Position numbers and translations under genes: made by a program. The notes below the pieces were generated by a model. That model had not been told where the DNA came from, searched no databases, and saw nothing but the letters and a program-made list of their open reading frames with translations. A DNA stretch of 43,904 bases, taken from positions 1 through 43,904 of the forward strand of contig JAKSIC010000026.1 in assembly GCA_024399015.1 (NCBI GenBank), in the 5' to 3' direction. The DNA comes from Fibrobacter sp. (GTDB lineage: Bacteria > Fibrobacterota > Fibrobacteria > Fibrobacterales > Fibrobacteraceae). The first letter of the stretch is position 1. Each line of letters starts with the position of its first letter. Positions 1 to 7,817 of this stretch are shown here, one piece after another.

Positions 1-136
1 AGCTTTCGCCGGCTTCTTCCACCAGCTTCTTGCCGATACCGTGAGCACCCTTCTTGAAGAGTTCAGTGGTGCTCTTGCCTTCGGGCATGGTTCTCTTGCG
101 CTCGCAAACCAGCGCGTAGATTTCTTCAAACGTCAT
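1..136 (-). CDS. hisE: Phosphoribosyl-ATP pyrophosphatase (HisE-like), 5' part only
   Basis: Only the first 45 codons are present; the gene runs off the left edge. The peptide begins MTFEEIYALVCERK and contains PEGKSTTELFKKG followed by GKKLVEEAGE. These match the HisE family pattern (PxxSxTxxLFxxG, then KxxEEAxE, whose acidic residues bind metal). HisE hydrolyses phosphoribosyl-ATP to phosphoribosyl-AMP, the second step of histidine synthesis, in the cytoplasm. The absence of an upstream HisI part suggests a stand-alone HisE. The ATG at 136 follows an AGAGGTC ribosome-binding sequence. The gene is divergent from the next one, with about 130 bp of shared upstream region. The rest of the protein cannot be seen, so the call rests on the N-terminal motif. 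Confidence 0.75.
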   Translation of the reverse strand, partial: MTFEEIYALVCERKRTMPEGKSTTELFKKGAHGIGKKLVEEAGES

Positions 137-254
137 GATTGACCTCTTTTTGATATTTCTTTACGAGGTACAAGATAGAAAATTCAAAAAAGTCCACTTA
201 TGCATTTTGAATGTTCAATAAGGTTTAACGTCCTATTTTGCGGAACATCTATTT

Positions 255-260
255 TATATT
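255..260 (+). promoter_or_regulatory. -10 box placed for a leaderless transcript
   Basis: TATATT lies exactly 7 nt before the ATG at 268, so transcription should begin at or next to the start codon. No Shine-Dalgarno sequence is visible in between. No good -35 box was found. The same arrangement occurs before recC. Confidence 0.4.
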
Positions 261-267
261 TGGAAAT

Positions 268-1323
268 ATGAAGTCTTTCGTGAAAGTTCTTGTTGCTGTG
301 GCTCTTGTGTTGGTGTTGGGCGTGTCACTTTACCAGTTTATCAGTTCTCGTGAAAAGGGGATTGCCCCGCAAAAATTGAGTTTCCCTGAAGCCCTTGAAA
401 AAGCGGACCGAATGGAAGTGACTGCGGCGGGCCTTGGTAAAATTGAACGTAGCAAGATAATTGATGGTCGGTTGTACCAGAACTTTGTACAGATACTCCG
501 TGTCGGTCTTCTTTATGAACATCCGCAGGATACTCTCGAATCTGACTGTAAAGAGGGTGCCTATATTACTTTGTATCGCGGTGCGGATTCCCTGGACAGA
601 TTCCGTTTTACCACTGCGTTTAACCGAGAAGGTTCGGTGGGATACTGGAGTACTCCCAGATTGCATAAGATTAATAAATTCCTGAAGGATGTGGGCGTTC
701 CCTTTAGAGGTTGCAAAATCGAATCTGACATGGTTACTGAAAAATCTGAAAAGACCGAAGTAATGACTGTTCCCAAATTCAAGAAAAGACATGGGAAACG
801 GGATGCTGATTTTTCTGAGATCCAGTATGAAGTAGACAGAGACGGTAACGTGTTTGAGTTGGGCGATTCTGTAAAAAAACAGGTTGCCGTAACGATGGAA
901 CTTTTGAACGAACTGATTTTCCCGGCCGATACGGCTCTTGGAACACCGCTTAGTGAACTTGTACGAGACTGCAACCGGGCCGAAGTGATTTTTAACTGCA
1001 ATGAGGATTGTAAGAAAGAGGTTCGCGTAGCTTCTAAGAAGGTGGTGCTTGATTCTGTGCAGCTGGCGGAATTCAAAAAAATGTTGCTGAACCCCACGTT
1101 TGAAACTTTTGCTGGTTCTACTGTGTCTCGTGCCGAAACGGTTATTACTTTGTATAAAGATTCCGCCGAAGTTCTAGAACTTTGGACTATTGGCTCAGGC
1201 TTCGGAAATATTGACAAGCATCAGCGGGACAAGGATTTTGATAGAGGTGGCGCCTGGTATAAGAAAGAGCCCAAGGATTTGGATGCCTTCTTCGCCCCAA
1301 TCAAGGCTGCCGCATTTGAATAG
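268..1323 (+). CDS. Membrane-anchored or exported protein of unknown function, 351 aa
   Basis: The family was not recognised. The ATG at 268 gives MKSFVKVLVAVALVLVLGVS, a basic start followed by one hydrophobic segment, so the protein is probably anchored in or exported across the inner membrane. A TTG ten codons upstream would be a poorer start. The remainder is charged and soluble-looking, with scattered cysteines (for example CNEDCKK near residue 250). Two stretches look related in pattern: each has an acidic or cysteine segment, then an ITLYxxxxxxLxxxxxxxxF run, then a tryptophan (YITLYRGADSLDRFRF early, VITLYKDSAEVLELW late). This suggests an internal duplication. It lies 50 bp upstream of a lipoprotein gene on the same strand and may be co-expressed with it. 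Confidence 0.7.
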   Translation: MKSFVKVLVAVALVLVLGVSLYQFISSREKGIAPQKLSFPEALEKADRMEVTAAGLGKIERSKIIDGRLYQNFVQILRVGLLYEHPQDTLESDCKEGAYITLYRGADSLDRFRFTTAFNREGSVGYWSTPRLHKINKFLKDVGVPFRGCKIESDMVTEKSEKTEVMTVPKFKKRHGKRDADFSEIQYEVDRDGNVFELGDSVKKQVAVTMELLNELIFPADTALGTPLSELVRDCNRAEVIFNCNEDCKKEVRVASKKVVLDSVQLAEFKKMLLNPTFETFAGSTVSRAETVITLYKDSAEVLELWTIGSGFGNIDKHQRDKDFDRGGAWYKKEPKDLDAFFAPIKAAAFE

Positions 1324-1373
1324 ACATCCCGTTATTTCTATATTTGCCACCGATTTTTTTAAGGTGGAAGAAA

Positions 1374-2600
1374 ATGAACAAGTTTGCAAAGAGTATTTGT
1401 GCTTTGTCCGCTGTGGCCGTGACGGGTGCCGCACTGATGGCATGTGCCGGCGGTTTCAAGGTCAAGGATCCGGAGTCCTTCAAGAATAAGTCCGGCGTGA
1501 TTGGCGTGTTTCGCCAGGCCGCTTTTTATTGCAGCGATGTGAATCCCCAATACATGACTTTGGGCGACAAGCGAATCCTGGTAAAATCCGGTTGGAGCAG
1601 CGAACAGGACAACCTGTTTGTGAACGAAATGAATCCCGGCGTTGCAACTCTTTATTCCTACGAATATACTTGCGGTGAAAACGATAACAAGCTGGTTCTG
1701 GATACTGCCGATAATGGCAAGCGTCCGTTCCCTATTGCCGTAAAGATTCCGGATGACGGCTTCTGCAAGATTGTGATTTCCTTCCTGGAAAATGACAATC
1801 TGTTCTCTCACAATGACGCCCTGTTGCAGGAACAGTTTGAGAAGGAGAAGGTGGCCCTGAATCCAGATAATGTTCCTTACTGCGATATTATCGATACCAA
1901 GGGTAACGTGGTCTCCTTCGTCAATCGCGACTCTTTGATTGATGCCCAATATGAAGCAGCACTGAAGAGCGCTCCCAAGTTGACTAGCGATGACATTCAG
2001 CCCCTGGTGAACCTGGACCAGAATTCCAGCGTCGCTACCTTGAGCGGCGACAACACTCAGGTGATGTTGGTGACCTGGCACAATGATCCGGACCAGTTCA
2101 AGGATGGTCAGATCATGACCTTGAAGAAGGACTTCGTGTGGGCCTTTACCGACAAGGAATTCATGAAGTGGTTCAACGAAAATAAGGATGGCGTGAACAA
2201 CTGGACTTTGCGCCTGAAGCAGCTCCTGGGCAAGGCTCCTGACTTTGACGGAACTTACTTTACCGTATTCTGGGTCCCCGTGAAGGATGTGTTCCGTCCG
2301 GCATTTGTTCCCGATCCCACCAATGACGTGATGAACGTGGCGTTCCCCAGCTCTTTCGAAGAAGACCGTAGCGAAAGCGCCATGTGGTTCAAGAAGTGGT
2401 TCGACAAGACTCGCTCTCAGGCCTATAGGCGCGAAGGCGGTTTCCCCTGGACACGTCTGGGCTATACATACGACTGGGGTCGTACCGATGGCGGCAAGTA
2501 TGGCCTTACCGAATTCATTGTTAGGGAAGGTGCCGAAATCGAAGTGAAGTTTACCCGTGGAACCAAGGGTTTCCTGGCCTGGACTAGGGACCGTAAATAA
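1374..2600 (+). CDS. Lipoprotein of unknown function, 408 aa
   Basis: The start at 1374 is set by AAGGTGGAAG five to ten bases upstream. The N-terminus, MNKFAKSICALSAVAVTGAA then LMAC, is a lipoprotein signal with lipidation at Cys21, so the product should sit in the inner or outer membrane. The mature part is rich in aromatic and acidic residues (FDGTYFTVFWVPVKDVFRP, WFKKWFDKTRSQAYRREGG) and has no motif that was recognised. A TATATTTG box lies about 27 bp upstream of the start, suggesting its own promoter. A strong hairpin terminator follows 40 bp after the stop codon. Function unknown. Confidence 0.75.
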   Translation: MNKFAKSICALSAVAVTGAALMACAGGFKVKDPESFKNKSGVIGVFRQAAFYCSDVNPQYMTLGDKRILVKSGWSSEQDNLFVNEMNPGVATLYSYEYTCGENDNKLVLDTADNGKRPFPIAVKIPDDGFCKIVISFLENDNLFSHNDALLQEQFEKEKVALNPDNVPYCDIIDTKGNVVSFVNRDSLIDAQYEAALKSAPKLTSDDIQPLVNLDQNSSVATLSGDNTQVMLVTWHNDPDQFKDGQIMTLKKDFVWAFTDKEFMKWFNENKDGVNNWTLRLKQLLGKAPDFDGTYFTVFWVPVKDVFRPAFVPDPTNDVMNVAFPSSFEEDRSESAMWFKKWFDKTRSQAYRREGGFPWTRLGYTYDWGRTDGGKYGLTEFIVREGAEIEVKFTRGTKGFLAWTRDRK

Positions 2601-2636
2601 TAGGGTTCTGCAGGTCTAGTACCGCTAACTTTTAAA

Positions 2637-2674
2637 AAGAGCGGGTTCACCATTTGAGTGAACCCGCTTTTCTT
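2637..2674. terminator. Bidirectional intrinsic terminator
   Basis: An 11-bp perfect inverted repeat (2640-2650 with 2658-2668, 7-nt loop) is flanked by A-rich sequence on the left and TTTCTTT on the right. It can end the rightward lipoprotein transcript and the leftward trmB transcript, which converge here. Confidence 0.85.
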
Positions 2675-2693
2675 TGAACTCAATTTGGGAATT

Positions 2694-3431
2694 CTATTTG
2701 CGGACTAGAGTTCGCCAGAGTTGCTGGCCTGCTTCCTTGAATTTTCGCTCGAATGCCGTTTCCGGATTTTCGGGATTGAAGGACTCGCAAACGACAGTGG
2801 CTGAAGTGTTCACGATGCGGGCTGCTTCTGCAAATTCCTGTGCGTAGATGTCCCAGTTGGTACGAAGTTCCGTAACGGGACTCAGGGACAGCAGCGTAGG
2901 AAAGATGGGGTGCAGATGGAATCGTCTGCCGGCTTCGCTTTCCTTGGGCCAGGGGTTGGGGTAGAACACGGCGTGATGTTCGATGATCCAGTTGCCTGCA
3001 AGAACTTCTTCCTGGGCTAGACGCCAGAAATCCAGAAGTTCGGCTCGGATCCAGAACGCGTTGGCGGGCTGGTCTGTGCCTGCGGCCTGTTGCTGGTGCT
3101 CGTTACCGGCCTTGTTCAGGCGAACTGCAGACTTGTCCACTCCGATGACAGGAATGCCTGGAAAACGTCGGGCCAGATGTAGCGTGCTTTCACCTGCGCC
3201 ACAGCCCGAATCCAGAACGATGCGGAACCCTTCGGCGTTGCCAGAGACCTTGTTCCCATTCTTCTCGTAAAAAGATTTGACGTAGTCCTTTGCGACCCCA
3301 AAAGCCTCGCGGGTATGGTCGGCTATAGGACGCAAAAAACGGGTCGCAATATACTTGCGAACCGTTTCGTCTAGATTTTTGTAAAGACCGTCTTGATTAG
3401 ATGTTACCGCATGAACTGCGTTGTCTGTCAT
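2694..3431 (-). CDS. trmB: tRNA (guanine-N7-)-methyltransferase, TrmB-like
   Basis: A class I SAM-dependent methyltransferase: VLDSGCGAGESTLHLARRFP is the SAM-binding motif I and PVIGVDKS the acidic end of strand 2. HHAVFYPNPWPKESEAGRRF corresponds to the TrmB signature (NFPDPWPKxRHxKRR), and HPIFPTLLS matches the segment that follows it. TrmB methylates G46 in the variable loop of tRNAs. At 245 aa the length is normal. The ATG at 3431 shares its A with the TAA of the upstream lipoprotein gene (TAATG), so translation is probably coupled. It is the last gene of a leftward operon with a TIGR02147 regulator and a lipoprotein. Confidence 0.85.
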   Translation of the reverse strand: MTDNAVHAVTSNQDGLYKNLDETVRKYIATRFLRPIADHTREAFGVAKDYVKSFYEKNGNKVSGNAEGFRIVLDSGCGAGESTLHLARRFPGIPVIGVDKSAVRLNKAGNEHQQQAAGTDQPANAFWIRAELLDFWRLAQEEVLAGNWIIEHHAVFYPNPWPKESEAGRRFHLHPIFPTLLSLSPVTELRTNWDIYAQEFAEAARIVNTSATVVCESFNPENPETAFERKFKEAGQQLWRTLVRK

Positions 3432-4681
3432 TACTTTTCCCAAATGCTCTGTCTGTCGCCACCAATCAGTTTGACATCATCCATCCAGAAGTCAACCGTA
3501 TTAGTGAACTGCCAGGTCAAGATGGTGACGCAGCTGAGGCTACCCTTGGTTTCGTCGACGATGTCGGCGGTCGCCACGGTAACAGTTTCCCACTCGTCAG
3601 AAAGTTCCTTAAATCCGTAGGACTTGTTTTCGACGGTGATGGAACCGTTTCCGTCGGTAGGCTTCTTGTGTGCTTCGTCTTCGATGATGAAGTAATAGCT
3701 GCCAGTACCTCTAACCTTAAAGCTAATGGAATCGACGGAAGAAAGGTTGTAACAGATAGACTTGTCGTTACTGCCGATGCCGACGCCCACATTAGCCCAG
3801 GGGTAGACCAGCAGGGCGCCCTTGTCGTCGGTGTTCGTGTCGCGCAAGGTGTCGAAATTGAAGGTGACGTGCAACAGACGCTGTTCACCGTCGTCGTACA
3901 TCTTCAGGTATTCGCTGGTATCGCCTTTTGCAACGACAATCTCGGTACCTGCATCGATGATGACATTGGAATGATGAGACTGGAACCACCAGCCGCCATC
4001 ACTGGGACCAAAATACTTGGGACCAAAACGATGCTGGTTGTTGCCGTCTTCGAAGTCGTCCAAAAGCAAGGCTTGGCGTTCGTTGGCAAAAGTGCTAGTG
4101 GAGGATTCCTTACCTGCATCAATCTTCAGGTATGTGCTGGTGGTATCCTTTGCCTTTTCGTTGGGAATGTACACCAGGTCGAAATGACCGGCGGGCAGGG
4201 AATCCAGAACGAATTCGCCGTTGACAACTTTTGCGGAATGGTCGAGGCCGCGAACCTTGATGGTTCCTTCATCGATGTAACCCAGGAAACCGTTGATGGT
4301 TGCCATATCGGCCAGGTTCACTGTTCCAAGATCTACTCCGGCGTCAGAAACCTTGACCTTTGTCTGGATGGCCTTGCCCTCGAGGGAGGCTTCCAGAATG
4401 TAGCTGCCGCTGGCAACGCCTTCAACAACTACCTGACCGTTCTTATCGGTTTCGGCGGTGTAGGCATCCTTGGAACCTTCGAGGCTTGCGCTTTCTACAA
4501 GCTTAACCTTGGCTCTTGCGGCAGGAGTCTTGTCGGCTGTTAAAATCTGTGCGGTAATGGCGTTTCCGGCTTCGGTGCCAGAGGGGCCGCCGCCTGCAAC
4601 CTTGTCGTCAGAACATGCAGAAAGACCGAGGCCAAAGCCAAGGACTGCTGTAACTGCCAATGTTCTATAGGACTTGCTCAT
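3431..4681 (-). CDS. Lipoprotein with carboxypeptidase-regulatory-like and CBM-like domains, 416 aa
   Basis: MSKSYRTLAVTAVLGFGLG then LSAC is a lipoprotein signal. Residues about 35-100 (AGNAITAQILTADKTPAARA ... TDKNGQVVVEGVASGSYILE) fit a carboxypeptidase-regulatory/CNA-B-like beta-sandwich. A second small beta-domain follows to about residue 185. The C-terminal 200 residues start LLDDFEDGNNQHRFG and end in an FWMDDVKLI pattern, like galactose-binding-fold carbohydrate-binding modules (CBM11-like). A cell-surface, sugar-binding role is inferred. Start choice is uncertain: an ATG at 4717 overlaps the upstream stop codon (TGATG) and sits just after AAGGAGGG. The ATG at 4681 gives the textbook signal peptide and was preferred. 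Confidence 0.75.
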   Translation of the reverse strand: MSKSYRTLAVTAVLGFGLGLSACSDDKVAGGGPSGTEAGNAITAQILTADKTPAARAKVKLVESASLEGSKDAYTAETDKNGQVVVEGVASGSYILEASLEGKAIQTKVKVSDAGVDLGTVNLADMATINGFLGYIDEGTIKVRGLDHSAKVVNGEFVLDSLPAGHFDLVYIPNEKAKDTTSTYLKIDAGKESSTSTFANERQALLLDDFEDGNNQHRFGPKYFGPSDGGWWFQSHHSNVIIDAGTEIVVAKGDTSEYLKMYDDGEQRLLHVTFNFDTLRDTNTDDKGALLVYPWANVGVGIGSNDKSICYNLSSVDSISFKVRGTGSYYFIIEDEAHKKPTDGNGSITVENKSYGFKELSDEWETVTVATADIVDETKGSLSCVTILTWQFTNTVDFWMDDVKLIGGDRQSIWEK

Positions 4682-4716
4682 ACCCAAAAAATAAAAATTT
4701 TTTCCGAATAGTTCCA

Positions 4717-5580
4717 TCATCCCTCCTTCTTTGGCGGCTCGGAACCCGTGCAAGGGTCATCCACTTTGTTGGAGAGGGGGAACATGGCGATATTCAGTGC
4801 GTAAACTCGGTCGGCGCGTTCACTCTTGCGGGCGAACTGCAGAAGTCCGCGGCGGAATTCCTCGATGCGGTGGCGGATTTCCGGCAGATCGGACTCGTCT
4901 GCGGTAAATACCACGCTGGAAATGTCTCGGTCTTCGGGCTTGTGGCGGTCGATAGATTCCAGGGCCAGTTCCATGGTATGTCTATGGAAGTCGCGGACAG
5001 CGGTGCTTTTGACTTCGCCGCCGGTACTGATAATCTGGTCGGTAATGTTCCATCCGCCGTTGCCGTCGGGTACCACCAGGCCCAGCTGCTTCATGACGCC
5101 CAACGCGTTGCGGGCTTCATCCTGGGAAATGGCGGGGTTCAGGTTGGATGCCAGCTTGTTGATGTCGCTGGTGTCCTTGGTAATGCCGATAAGGGCGCGT
5201 AGAGCTGCGCATGCCCAGCTGCCGAAGTAGGAAAGTTCCGGTGTAGAGAGCACTCGGGTTTCCAGGGAGCGCAATTCCATAAGGCGGTAGTACAGTTCGG
5301 AAAGAGCCTGCTTTGCCTTGGTCTTGTTAAAGCGGTAAAGTGTCTTGAAATATTCCGCACGGCGGTCGTCGAGTCCGCAAAGGCGGATGAACACCGGCAA
5401 GGTGCTTTCGTTCAGGTGTCCCTCTTTCTGGAACACGCGAACAAGCCAGGCCGGGTCAACGCCGGTCTTCTGGCCAAGATAGCGGTATGAGGTGAAAGGA
5501 TTGTCTTTTTTCGTTTCGACAAACCAATCTCTCAAAAACTCACGATACTCTAGATACTCTAATACTTCGGGCATGTTCAT
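4717..5580 (-). CDS. TIGR02147 family protein (DUF4423), probable transcriptional regulator
   Basis: A 287-aa protein matching the TIGR02147 family, multicopy in Fibrobacter. Family traits visible are the N-terminal VLEYLEYREFLRDWFVETKK, then SYRYLGQKTGVDPAWLVRVF (helix-turn-helix-like, 'S.R.la...G.....l..v..'), a central YFGSWACAALRALIG segment, DEARNALGVMKQLGLV (winged-helix-like, DUF4423), and the C-terminal DISSVVFTADESDLPEIRHR. No signal peptide, so cytoplasmic. A DNA-binding role is inferred from these helices. The ATG at 5580 was chosen; an in-frame TTG lies four codons upstream. The stop codon touches the downstream lipoprotein gene, suggesting it controls or is co-expressed with that envelope protein. 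Confidence 0.85.
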   Translation of the reverse strand: MNMPEVLEYLEYREFLRDWFVETKKDNPFTSYRYLGQKTGVDPAWLVRVFQKEGHLNESTLPVFIRLCGLDDRRAEYFKTLYRFNKTKAKQALSELYYRLMELRSLETRVLSTPELSYFGSWACAALRALIGITKDTSDINKLASNLNPAISQDEARNALGVMKQLGLVVPDGNGGWNITDQIISTGGEVKSTAVRDFHRHTMELALESIDRHKPEDRDISSVVFTADESDLPEIRHRIEEFRRGLLQFARKSERADRVYALNIAMFPLSNKVDDPCTGSEPPKKEG

Positions 5581-5688
5581 AAATTTAAACAAAAGTAGTT
5601 ACATAATGCCACTCTGGAAACCGGGTGTTGAGAAATGCCGTTGAAAAAAATACAACGAAGTGTAAAAATGCCCTTTTTTTGGAAAAAA

Positions 5689-7806
5689 CTACAACTCAAT
5701 CCCTGTTTCGCGTTCGGTGACCGTGCAACAAGCCGCCTTGAAGGTCTCGGGGGAGGCTATTATGGTTACAGATTCCTTGGCGCGGGTAATGCCCGTATAC
5801 AGAATTTGGTTCGTTAATAGGGGGTGGCCCTTCTGCTTTGGGAGGAACATGGTTACATGTTTGTATTCGGATCCCTGGGATTTATGGATGGTGATGGCGA
5901 AGGCGCTTTCAATGGCTTCTTCTGGCAAAACCGCAATGGGATAGAATACATAGTTGTCCCTTTGGATGTTGGAATCCTGAGGTGGCGCTTTTTTTAACAT
6001 CAGGTAGGGAGTATGCCCATCAAAAACTACAATACCGGTATCACCATTGTACAACTTGTACATTTCTTGGTTCTGGGTGATAATCAAAAGTTGACCGGGG
6101 AAATATCCGGAATCCTGAATGGCTATAGTTTCGGTGGGTTCTGTTTCTCGCGCAGTCTGTTTGGATTTCTTCCAGAGGCTGCGGAGTTTACTGCAAGCTT
6201 TCTTGTTCAGGTTTTCAACACCGCGGGGGCCGCGACGTTCTGCCGAAAGCATGCGCTGGGTGAGGCTCAAGTTCCAGAGTTCATCACGGAGTTCTGTTTC
6301 GCCAGTGGCCTTGTTCGGGTGAACCTGTTCTGCTAACTGGGAAAGTTTGCTGAAGTTGCTGACCCAGGCATTTACGATTTTTTCGATGCGTTTTTCCTCG
6401 ATCTTTTTGGCGGTCTTACATTCGCTTTCGGATTCCAGTCGGTAATATGAAACCAAGTCCTTCATCTTTTCGGAACCGTTGTCTGCACTAGACATTGTAT
6501 CGCCTTCGGAACAGAGGGCCGGATGCAACAGGAAATTATGGGGCTTGAAGTTGCCGATGTCCTTGGTTTCGGCTACAGTCTTGATCTCGTGAGCCAGGCG
6601 TCCGATGAGGGAATCATCGGTAAAACGGTTTGATATTTCTAGTTTGACAGTAAAGTTGCGAGCGCTGTTTTTGGCCTTTAGGATTTCTCCCAGAACTGCT
6701 CCCGAATCCACAGAGGGCAACTGGTACGGATCACCAAGAATAAAGAGGCGTGCACCTTCGGGAATGGCCTGCAACAGGGCGGCGAACATTTCAATATCGA
6801 TCATGCTGGCTTCGTCAATGACGAAGATGGAATTTTTGGAAAACTGTTCATTCTTGTTGTAATGAAAGTCGCCTTTTTCTCGGGAGAATTTCAGCAAACG
6901 GTGAATAGTGCTGCTTTCCAGATCCTTCAGCTTCTTGAATATGGGAGCGCCTTCTTCGCTTTCACGGATTTCGTCGTTGATGGCGGAAAGACCATCAGAA
7001 AGGCTTTCTCGCATACGGTCTGCAGCCTTGCCGCTGGGGGCTGCCAAATAGATAGACCAGTCCAGCATATCGCTGTTAGATTGCAATAGCTTCCACAGGA
7101 TGTAGAGAACCACGGTGGTTTTACCCGTACCCGGGCCACCTGTAATAATCAAATTCTCAGAAAGTCCGCGAAGGATTGCCGTTGCCTGTTGTTCATTGAC
7201 CAGGAATGGTTTACCGTTTATAGGCTTTCTAATTTTTGAAATTTCATCAATGCATTTCTTGATTGATGTAGCAGAAGGGTTGCTGCCGTTCTTGAACAGA
7301 AGTGCTGCCGACTTTTCAATGAGACATTTTGCATTGAAATGCTTGGCAAAATAAAGGTAGGGCGTTACGCCGGTGGTGATGATAAATGGCTTAGAATAGT
7401 TATCATTGTCAATGGCTTCGTTTACCAGGCGTCCTTCTACGATTTCAGAAAATTTTAGGCTCTTGAATTCGGAGATTCCCGCGTCTATAATGTCCAAAAA
7501 TTCCTGCGGTGCGTGGAAGTTGTTTTCGTCTATTTCTGTTTCAGAAGCGCTGATGCTCAATTGCACAAGGCCTTGCCACTTCTTGGACCACATTTCAAAA
7601 AATTCTTCGGCGATAAGAGGCAGGCGGGTATTGCCATCGTCCAGCAACGAAAAGCAGAGAGCGAGAAACTTCTGTACCTTCAGGCTGATATCCGGCTGAA
7701 TGTCAAACAGCAAAGAGAGAAGGTGCTTGTCGATGGCGGAAATCCCACGCATTTCCTTTAATGCGTTGTAGAAATCTTCAAAGTTTTCTGTTTCAATAAA
7801 GTTCAT
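5689..7806 (-). CDS. recD: Exodeoxyribonuclease V alpha subunit RecD
   Basis: A superfamily 1B helicase of 705 aa. Walker A is GGPGTGKT at residues 223-230. Motif Ia is APSGKAADRM (about 256), STIHRLLKF follows at about 299, Walker B is VIDEASMID (329-337), and motif III is GDPYQLPSVDSG (358-369). The C-terminal motifs are FAITIHKSQGSEY and LYTGITRAKESVTI. This is the 5'-3' motor of RecBCD, which resects double-strand breaks and destroys linear foreign DNA. The start is preceded by TAGGAGGCAACATA, where TAG is the recB stop codon. It is the last gene of recC-recB-recD. Nothing appears truncated or mutated in the helicase motifs. Confidence 0.95.
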   Translation of the reverse strand: MNFIETENFEDFYNALKEMRGISAIDKHLLSLLFDIQPDISLKVQKFLALCFSLLDDGNTRLPLIAEEFFEMWSKKWQGLVQLSISASETEIDENNFHAPQEFLDIIDAGISEFKSLKFSEIVEGRLVNEAIDNDNYSKPFIITTGVTPYLYFAKHFNAKCLIEKSAALLFKNGSNPSATSIKKCIDEISKIRKPINGKPFLVNEQQATAILRGLSENLIITGGPGTGKTTVVLYILWKLLQSNSDMLDWSIYLAAPSGKAADRMRESLSDGLSAINDEIRESEEGAPIFKKLKDLESSTIHRLLKFSREKGDFHYNKNEQFSKNSIFVIDEASMIDIEMFAALLQAIPEGARLFILGDPYQLPSVDSGAVLGEILKAKNSARNFTVKLEISNRFTDDSLIGRLAHEIKTVAETKDIGNFKPHNFLLHPALCSEGDTMSSADNGSEKMKDLVSYYRLESESECKTAKKIEEKRIEKIVNAWVSNFSKLSQLAEQVHPNKATGETELRDELWNLSLTQRMLSAERRGPRGVENLNKKACSKLRSLWKKSKQTARETEPTETIAIQDSGYFPGQLLIITQNQEMYKLYNGDTGIVVFDGHTPYLMLKKAPPQDSNIQRDNYVFYPIAVLPEEAIESAFAITIHKSQGSEYKHVTMFLPKQKGHPLLTNQILYTGITRAKESVTIIASPETFKAACCTVTERETGIEL

Positions 7807-7817
7807 TATGTTGCCTC

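Noticed and set aside
3401-4543. Long open frame of 380 codons on the + strand opposite the lipoprotein and trmB
   Set aside because: It has no start signal, reads as repetitive Val/Gly/Phe typical of antisense frames, and the minus-strand genes have clear domains and ribosome-binding or coupling signals.
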